From Lachnospiraceae bacterium (GTDB lineage: Bacteria > Bacillota_A > Clostridia > Lachnospirales > Lachnospiraceae), in contig JAGCZE010000054.1 of assembly GCA_017960415.1 (NCBI GenBank), positions 1-10,522 of the forward strand: a DNA stretch of 10,522 bases, written 5' to 3'. Below, in pieces: positions 5,252 through 10,522 of this stretch. The translations under genes and the position numbers were made by a program. The notes under the pieces were generated by a model that was not told the DNA's origin, did no database searches, and worked only from the letters and a program-made list of their open reading frames with translations. How positions within the stretch are numbered: position 1 is the first letter of the stretch; the number at the start of each line of letters is the position of its first letter.

Positions 5252-7423
5252 ATGAAAAAAAGAATGATCCTTATATCGATCTGTATTACGATGATATTTG
5301 CTTTAATTGCCTGTACCAAATCCGGCACGGACGGCGGTTCTATTCCGGGGACCGCCGCACCGGGCGGAGATGGAGGAACTGTGACCGGTTCGGGCAGTCA
5401 GGCAGGAGAAAACGGCAACGGAACCTCTGACAGCGACAATGCCGGAAATAACGGCAGCGGGGCGGCAGATGCCAACGGAACAAATACCGGCAATGGCGGG
5501 CCCCAGGTTGTGATCCCGGCTGTACCGGCACCCACATTTGCCGACACAAAGGCAGATGCGGATGTATTTATTGCGCCTGTGGAAGGCATTACCGAAGATT
5601 TTTACCGCGGTGTCGATATTTCGACAATACTTGCCCAGGAGGCAAGCGGCGTGAAATATTATGACCTGAACGGCAATGAGAAGGACCTGTTCGATCTCCT
5701 TGCCGATGCCGGAGTCAATTATATCCGCGTAAGGGTCTGGAACGATCCCTATGATGCGGACGGCAACGGCTACGGCGGCGGCAACTGCGATACGAAGACA
5801 GCCGCAGAAATAGGCCGTAGAGCCGCAGAACACGGAATGAAGCTGCTTGTGGATTATCATTATTCCGATTTCTGGGCGGATCCCGGCAAGCAGTTCTGTC
5901 CGAAGGCCTGGGTCGGAATGGAAATATGGGACAAAGCCGATGCCTGCTATCAGTTTACTCTCGAGAGTCTGAATGCAATACTTGATGGCGGTGCGGATGT
6001 TGGCATGGTCCAGATCGGAAATGAGATCAACAACGGGATGAGCGGTGAAAAGCAGTACAGCTTCATCAGCGCGATACTGAACGGCGGCGCGAAAGCCATC
6101 CGAGAGATATCGGCAAACCGTGGGAGAGACATTAAAATCGCGGTCCATTACGCCAATCCCGAGAATCCCAACGCGATCATCGACAAGCTGAATAAACTCA
6201 AGTCCAACAGTGTCGATTATGACGTGGTAGGCTTAAGTTACTATCCTTTCTGGCACGGCACACTCGAGAATCTTGAAAGTCTCATGAATAAGATCCGCGC
6301 AGATTACGGAAAAGAAGTCTTTGTTGCCGAAACTTCCTATGCTTATACGCTTGAAGAGGGTGACGGCAACGGCAATTCCGTCAGCGAAAAGGATCTGAAC
6401 AAGAATTATGCCGCTACCGTACAGAGCCAGGTAAATGCCGTGCGCGATGTATGCGAAGCGGTCGTAAAGGCGCAGGGCCTGGGCGTATTCTACTGGGAGC
6501 CCGCATGGGTTCCGGTCAATTATATTGACTGGAACAAGGATGATGCGACGGCATTGCTTGCAGCCAATAAGGCGGCATGGGAGAAATACGGTTCGGGATG
6601 GGCCTCCAGCTATGCCAAGACATACGATCCCAAGGATGCGGGCATCTATTACGGCGGTTCCGCGTGGGACAACCAGGCATGGTTTGATTTTAACGGGAAG
6701 GCACTTCCCTCATTGTACACATATAAATACCTGAAATACGGTACAAACTGCAGCTTAAAGGTTGATTTCGCCAATGATGTGGTTGTTGTCATCAGCCCGA
6801 ATTCGGAACTACAGCTGCCCGAAACGGTCGATGTGCATTTCAATGACAGAAGCAAGAACGGTCCTGCGGCTGTGAAGTGGAACGAATCGGATATTGCCGC
6901 CATCGATACCGGAAAGGTCGGAGAATACTACGTTAACGGCAATTTTGATGACGGTACCGCCATCGGCTGCAAGGTCAAGGTAGAATATATCAATCTGATC
7001 GCAAATCCCAGCTTTGAGAATGAGGACCGCAGCATGTACGTGATCAGCGGCAATTGCGGGGATTATCAGAAGAAAGAGAATGATGCGGCTACCGGTGAGT
7101 GGTCCCTGCATTTCTGGAGCGAGAGCGAAGTGAATATGACTGCAGAGCAGACAGTTACAGGTCTTGCGGACGGAGTATATTCCTTCAGCCTGAAAGCACA
7201 GGGCGGAGATGTCGGTGCCTCACCCGATATGAAGATATATGTAAAGGTCGGGGATCAGGTTTATACACAGGATTTTCTGGTTGACGGGTGGGTTAACTGG
7301 AAGAATCCGAAGATCAACAATATACAGGTTACAGGCGGGACTGTAACGGTCGGAGTAAGTGTAAAAACTGCAGCCAAGGGCTGGGGAACGGTCGATGACC
7401 TGTATCTGTGCAAGACGGAATGA
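5252..7423 (+). CDS. GH53 endo-beta-1,4-galactanase lipoprotein with Ig-like and carbohydrate-binding modules
   Basis: The 723-residue enzyme should hydrolyse internal beta-1,4-galactosidic bonds of type I (arabino)galactan at the cell surface. Residues 1-20 are a signal peptide with lipobox LIAC (C21), followed by a G/T/N/D-rich linker to about 90. The GH53 barrel runs from about 117 (FYRGVD, 117-122) to 500. It includes RVRVWNDP, LLVDYHYSDFWADPGKQ, the acid/base in QIGNE (E258) and the nucleophile in VAETSY (E360), all hallmark GH53 motifs. A Big_4-like Ig domain lies at about 505-580. A beta-sandwich module at 581-723 starts NLIANPSFE and contains HFWS; it is CBM61-like by context. The same module ends the gene at 1-519. 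The start is ATG 5252 with AGGAAAG 4 bases upstream. No promoter is evident in the spacer, so it is probably read from P1/P2. It corresponds to ganB of B. subtilis in role. Confidence 0.93.
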   Translation: MKKRMILISICITMIFALIACTKSGTDGGSIPGTAAPGGDGGTVTGSGSQAGENGNGTSDSDNAGNNGSGAADANGTNTGNGGPQVVIPAVPAPTFADTKADADVFIAPVEGITEDFYRGVDISTILAQEASGVKYYDLNGNEKDLFDLLADAGVNYIRVRVWNDPYDADGNGYGGGNCDTKTAAEIGRRAAEHGMKLLVDYHYSDFWADPGKQFCPKAWVGMEIWDKADACYQFTLESLNAILDGGADVGMVQIGNEINNGMSGEKQYSFISAILNGGAKAIREISANRGRDIKIAVHYANPENPNAIIDKLNKLKSNSVDYDVVGLSYYPFWHGTLENLESLMNKIRADYGKEVFVAETSYAYTLEEGDGNGNSVSEKDLNKNYAATVQSQVNAVRDVCEAVVKAQGLGVFYWEPAWVPVNYIDWNKDDATALLAANKAAWEKYGSGWASSYAKTYDPKDAGIYYGGSAWDNQAWFDFNGKALPSLYTYKYLKYGTNCSLKVDFANDVVVVISPNSELQLPETVDVHFNDRSKNGPAAVKWNESDIAAIDTGKVGEYYVNGNFDDGTAIGCKVKVEYINLIANPSFENEDRSMYVISGNCGDYQKKENDAATGEWSLHFWSESEVNMTAEQTVTGLADGVYSFSLKAQGGDVGASPDMKIYVKVGDQVYTQDFLVDGWVNWKNPKINNIQVTGGTVTVGVSVKTAAKGWGTVDDLYLCKTE

Positions 7424-7441
7424 TTAGAAGAGGTTGGTAGA

Positions 7442-8527
7442 ATGGAGAAATCGATTACCGTCAGCGATATAGCTGAAGCACTGGGAATATCCAAGACCAC
7501 GGTGTCGCGTGCTATTTCCGGAAACGGGCGTATCGGGAATGAAACAAAAGCGCGTGTGATGCAGTATATCAAAGAACATGGCGCCGATGACATCCTGAAC
7601 AGAAAGCTCCGCCCGGCAGACGATACCGACGACGGCGATGATCCCGGAAATTCGGTAAAATACGGACGTGGACGTAAAACAAACAATATCGGGATCGTTG
7701 TTCCCGATGACCATGCATTCATGGAACTGCCGTTCTTTCAGAATTGCCTCAAGGGTATATGCGAGAGCGCGAGCACATTCGGATATGAGACCATGATCGC
7801 GATGGTTACGGCAACAAACCCTTCACAGCTTGAGCGAATGGTGGACAACCACAAGGTCGACGGCGTGATCCTGACAAGAGTTGCGGAAGAAGACCGTTTT
7901 ATCACGCTTCTTAACGAAAAAGAGATACCTTATATAGTGATGGGAAGTACATCGGAGCCCGGTGTTTTCCAGGTGGACAGCGATCACAGAATGGCATGCC
8001 GGGAACTGACATCCCTGCTGCTGATGAAGAAGATCGGAAAAATGGTGCTTCTGTACGCCGATCCGTCCAATGTTGTGACCCAGAACAGGATCAGAGGATT
8101 CAAAGAAGCTCTCGGCATATACAACGGGGAAAACGATAAAACAGCAGTCCGCAGCACGGAGACCGCCGATCCCGAAAGGAGCATTATCAATGCTTCCGAG
8201 GAGGAGATGGACAGGGTCGTTCAGGATGTTCTGAAAAAGAAGTGCAGCTGCATTATCTGCTGTGATGACGTGATATGTGCCAATATGTTGGAAAAGCTCA
8301 AAAATGCCGATGTCAGGATTCCGGAGGATGTAAAGATAGCTTCTTTCTACAATAGTAGTGTTTTGGAAAAGAACAAACCTGCGATCACTACCCTGCATTT
8401 TGACGCAAAACAGCTTGGAGCCACAGCCTGCCGCAATCTGCTGGGATTGATCGAAAACAGACCTGTTCCGCAGATAAGTCTGATGGGTTATGAGATCCTT
8501 ATGAAGGATTCCACGAATGTGGGATGA
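7442..8527 (+). CDS. LacI-family transcriptional regulator with extended acidic linker
   Basis: This 361-residue regulator starts 18 bases after the galactanase stop, behind AGAAGAGG, so it is probably in the same operon. Residues 5-27 form the LacI helix-turn-helix (TVSDIAEALGISKTTVSRAI). The hinge region keeps R54 and L56, equivalent to the minor-groove leucine that opens a central CpG. The core from I83 on is a periplasmic-binding-protein-like effector domain. Between hinge and core lies an insertion of roughly 19 residues compared with PurR, with an acidic stretch (DDTDDGDD, 60-67) followed by a basic one (KYGRGRK, 73-79). The usual Y-x-P-N before the hinge is replaced by G-A-D-D. It likely represses P1 through the operators at 516-642 and is released by a galactan or glucan oligosaccharide; both are inference. 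Autoregulation follows if it is read from P1. Confidence 0.9.
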   Translation: MEKSITVSDIAEALGISKTTVSRAISGNGRIGNETKARVMQYIKEHGADDILNRKLRPADDTDDGDDPGNSVKYGRGRKTNNIGIVVPDDHAFMELPFFQNCLKGICESASTFGYETMIAMVTATNPSQLERMVDNHKVDGVILTRVAEEDRFITLLNEKEIPYIVMGSTSEPGVFQVDSDHRMACRELTSLLLMKKIGKMVLLYADPSNVVTQNRIRGFKEALGIYNGENDKTAVRSTETADPERSIINASEEEMDRVVQDVLKKKCSCIICCDDVICANMLEKLKNADVRIPEDVKIASFYNSSVLEKNKPAITTLHFDAKQLGATACRNLLGLIENRPVPQISLMGYEILMKDSTNVG

Positions 8528-8534
8528 AAAAAAT

Positions 8535-8596
8535 ATTTGTTGCAGCATGATTGATAGAGTATGCAGTTAACTGTCAGGATGCTGCAACAGGTTTTT
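8535..8596 (+). terminator. Terminator-like hairpin between regulator and GH13 gene
   Basis: TGTTGCAGCAT (8538-8548) and ATGCTGCAACA (8579-8589) are perfect 11-bp complements, extended by two G-U pairs and one A-U pair. Five Ts (8592-8596) follow. The loop is long (30 bases) and holds the palindrome CAGTTAACTG (8564-8573), which can form an inner stem. The GH13 ribosome site starts at 8601, so the hairpin may be a terminator or an attenuator. I find no clear promoter between it and the GH13 gene. Confidence 0.6.
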
Positions 8597-8615
8597 AAAA
8601 GGGAGGTACCAGATT

Positions 8616-10211
8616 ATGCCGGATTGGCTTAAGGATGCCGTTTTTTACGAGATTTACCCGCAATCGTTTTATGATACAAATGCGGATGGTATAGGCGATA
8701 TCAGGGGTATTATCGAGAAGCTCGATTACGTAAAGGAGCTCGGATGTAACGCATTGTGGATCAATCCCTGTTTTGATTCGCCCTTTAAGGACGCGGGCTA
8801 TGATGTACGCGATTATAAAAAGGTCGCGCCCCGTTACGGTACGAATGAAGACCTGTATGAGATGTTTAAGACGGCCCATGACAAAGGGATACATGTGCTG
8901 CTGGACCTGGTGCCCGGTCATACATCCGAGGAACATGAATGGTTTAAAAAGAGCTCGCAGGCGGAGCGGAACGAATACAGTGACAGATACATATGGACCG
9001 ATTTCTGGATCGCCGGTATCGCTGGACATCCTTATATCGGCGGCGAATGTGACAGAAACGGCACATATATGCTGAATTTTTTCAAATGCCAGCCTGCACT
9101 GAATTACGGTTTCAAGGAGCCTAAGGAGCGCTGGCAGATGTCTTATACGGATGCAGGACCTTTAGCCACTCAGGAGGCGCTTGCCGATATCATGAGATTC
9201 TGGCTCGATCACGGCTGTGACGGTTTCAGAGTGGATATGGCGGATTCGCTGGTCAAGGATGATGACAATGATAAATCCGCGACCTGCAGTATATGGCGTA
9301 AGATCCGTAAGATGCTGGATGAGCAATATCCGGAAGCAGCGCTTGTTTCGGAGTGGTCAAATCCTTATCAATCGCTGAATAATGCCGGTTTCCACATGGA
9401 TTTTTATCTGGATCACTGGGGCAACGGCTACAACACATTGCTGCGTGATTATGAGCACGGCGGCGACGATAACAGTTATTTTAAGAAAGACGGAGACGGA
9501 GATATCGAGCGTTTCCTGAAGGACTATATCCCGAAATACGAAGCAACAGCGGCAAACGGCTATATCAGTTTCATGACCTGCAATCATGATACGCCCCGCC
9601 CTGCTTATACGCTGGATGAGAGAGAATTGAAGGTAGCTTATGCTATGCTGCTTACGCTGCCCGGTGTGCCTTTCATATATTACGGCGATGAGATCGGAAT
9701 GAGATATATTGCCGAAATGCCGACAAAAGAGGGCGGATATACCCGCACCGGCACCAGAACCCCGATGCAGTGGAAGAGCCCCGCGGGCAATGCAAACTGC
9801 GGATTCTCGGAGGCACCGGCAAATAAACTATATCTTCCTATAGACCCTGAGGGCCCCTCGGTAGAGGAAATGCAGGCCCGAAAAGGATCACTGCTGAATA
9901 CCGTAAAGGAAATACTGGCGATCCGCCATAAAAATACTGATCTCCTGGCAGACGCCAGCTTTGAGGTCGTAGTCGGCCGCAAGGACGCACCTTTCGTATA
10001 CAGACGCGGCGGTCTGCTGATTGCAGTCAATCCGAAAGATAAAGCGCAGGAAATATCGCCTGACGGAGGTACCTACGGCTGCGGAATCCCCGCTGACTGT
10101 AAGTTGGATCCTGAAAGAACGGAATTATTGTATTCCATCGGAGAATGTAAGATTGTAGATGGAAAACTAAGCATGGGAGCGCAATCGTTCGTTATTTTAA
10201 AGAAACGCTGA
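8616..10211 (+). CDS. GH13 alpha-glucosidase/amylase-family enzyme, cytoplasmic
   Basis: The 531-residue protein has no signal peptide and starts at ATG 8616 behind GGGAGG. It is a GH13 (alpha-amylase clan) barrel: KDAVFYEIYPQSFYD at the start, region I DLVPGH (D97-H102), region V QPALN, region II GFRVD (nucleophile D207), region III VSEWS (acid/base E246) and region IV NHD (D325), then a C-terminal beta domain. All three catalytic acids are present. The size and QPxLN motif are close to oligo-1,6-glucosidase and trehalose-synthase-like enzymes. Region I has G where N is usual (DxxxNH), and region III EWS is not the common sequence, so I do not assign a subfamily. It probably processes imported alpha-linked oligosaccharides. 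Its link to the galactanase genes is by position only, and a hairpin separates it from the regulator gene. Confidence 0.88.
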   Translation: MPDWLKDAVFYEIYPQSFYDTNADGIGDIRGIIEKLDYVKELGCNALWINPCFDSPFKDAGYDVRDYKKVAPRYGTNEDLYEMFKTAHDKGIHVLLDLVPGHTSEEHEWFKKSSQAERNEYSDRYIWTDFWIAGIAGHPYIGGECDRNGTYMLNFFKCQPALNYGFKEPKERWQMSYTDAGPLATQEALADIMRFWLDHGCDGFRVDMADSLVKDDDNDKSATCSIWRKIRKMLDEQYPEAALVSEWSNPYQSLNNAGFHMDFYLDHWGNGYNTLLRDYEHGGDDNSYFKKDGDGDIERFLKDYIPKYEATAANGYISFMTCNHDTPRPAYTLDERELKVAYAMLLTLPGVPFIYYGDEIGMRYIAEMPTKEGGYTRTGTRTPMQWKSPAGNANCGFSEAPANKLYLPIDPEGPSVEEMQARKGSLLNTVKEILAIRHKNTDLLADASFEVVVGRKDAPFVYRRGGLLIAVNPKDKAQEISPDGGTYGCGIPADCKLDPERTELLYSIGECKIVDGKLSMGAQSFVILKKR

Positions 10212-10262
10212 TTGTACGTCAGGTGCGGATTATGATATTGTATTTCGCTCTTTTAGTCCTTT

Positions 10263-10288
10263 TATAATCTCCGGACCGGTGCTATAAT
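10263..10288 (+). promoter_or_regulatory. Promoter upstream of the PspC-domain gene
   Basis: Bases 10283-10288 are a perfect TATAAT preceded by TGC (extended -10), as in P2. A second TATAAT lies at 10263-10268, 20 bases upstream. No good -35 is seen for either; TTGTAT at 10238 would have a 19-base spacer to the upstream box. This marks a new transcription unit. No convincing terminator is seen in 10212-10260. Confidence 0.55.
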
Positions 10289-10344
10289 GTACTCACAGTT
10301 AAGAAATAAACTATCAAATATAGAAAGGTATAAAAGGTGAGGAT

Positions 10345-10522
10345 ATGGAAAAGAGATTACACAGAAGTATTTCGGACAGAAGGATCGCAGGCGTTTGCGG
10401 AGGCATCGCAGAATATTTCAATATCGATCCTACAGTAGTAAGAGTTCTCTGGGCAGTACTTACATGCATGGGAGGCAGCGGCCTTCTCGCTTATATTATC
10501 GCATGCGTGATCATGCCGGAAG
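10345..10522 (+). CDS. PspC-domain small membrane protein (3' end outside window)
   Basis: The frame opens at ATG 10345 behind AAAGGTG (10333-10339) and runs off the window after about 59 residues. It begins MEKRLHRSISDRRIAGVCGG and continues IAEYFNIDPTVVRVLWAV, then a hydrophobic helix ending CVIMPE. This R-x-x-x-GVCGGIAEYF-x-x-DPT-VR-x-(L/W) pattern is the hallmark of the PspC domain, often found in short envelope-stress or sensor-associated proteins in Firmicutes. It has its own promoter and seems unrelated to the sugar locus. Confidence 0.9.
   Translation, partial: MEKRLHRSISDRRIAGVCGGIAEYFNIDPTVVRVLWAVLTCMGGSGLLAYIIACVIMPE

Noticed and set aside
5303..6148. 281-codon open frame on the - strand, opposite the GH53 gene
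   Set aside because: It overlaps the linker and catalytic core of a gene with clear GH53 motifs, and its own composition is unlike a folded protein.
7823..8548. 241-codon open frame on the - strand, opposite the LacI-family gene
   Set aside because: The regulator is clearly real on the + strand and this frame has no motif or ribosome site.

Overview
The window looks like a glycan-utilisation locus of a Gram-positive anaerobe, most likely of the Clostridia and probably Lachnospiraceae (Butyrivibrio/Roseburia-like gut or rumen bacteria). This is inferred from lipoproteins with classical lipoboxes and low-complexity linkers, strong AGGAGG-type ribosome binding sites, mixed AT/GC codon use, a MalEFG-type ABC importer without its own ATPase, a LacI-family regulator and a small PspC-domain gene. 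The genus cannot be fixed from sequence reading alone. All real genes are on the + strand.

Layout: (1) 1-519 is the 3' end of a gene whose C-terminal module matches that of the GH53 galactanase further downstream, so it is probably a second galactanase. (2) 516-642 is a compact control region with three LacI/GalR-type operator-like sites and a good sigma-A promoter (TTGACT-N17-TACAAT). (3) 699-2618 is a lipoprotein solute-binding protein with two extra C-terminal repeat modules that look like starch-binding (SusE/X25-like) domains. (4) 2619-2818 is a 200-base spacer with two hairpins, one of them a 14-bp stem with a GAAA tetraloop, and a second promoter with an extended -10. (5) 2819-4246 and 4243-5136 are the MalF-type and MalG-type permeases, overlapping by 4 bases. 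(6) 5252-7423 is a GH53 endo-beta-1,4-galactanase lipoprotein with an Ig-like domain and a C-terminal carbohydrate-binding module. (7) 7442-8527 is a LacI-family regulator with an unusual acidic linker. (8) 8535-8596 is a terminator-like hairpin. (9) 8616-10211 is a cytoplasmic GH13 enzyme. (10) From 10345 to the end is the start of a PspC-domain gene with its own promoter, probably unrelated to the locus.

How the genes may work together: surface-anchored GH53 enzymes would cut beta-1,4-galactan (pectin side chains), the binding protein and permeases would import oligosaccharides using a shared ATPase encoded elsewhere, and the LacI-type regulator would control the promoter near 600. The order binding protein-permease-permease-GH53 resembles the ganSPQ-(ganA)-ganB operon of Bacillus subtilis. 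The puzzle is that the starch-like modules on the binding protein and the GH13 enzyme point to alpha-glucans while the two GH53-type genes point to beta-galactan. No beta-galactosidase (GH2/GH42) is in view. I see no wholly new system. The points most worth following are this substrate mismatch, the operator cluster, the hairpin-plus-promoter device between binding protein and permease, and the altered linker of the regulator.
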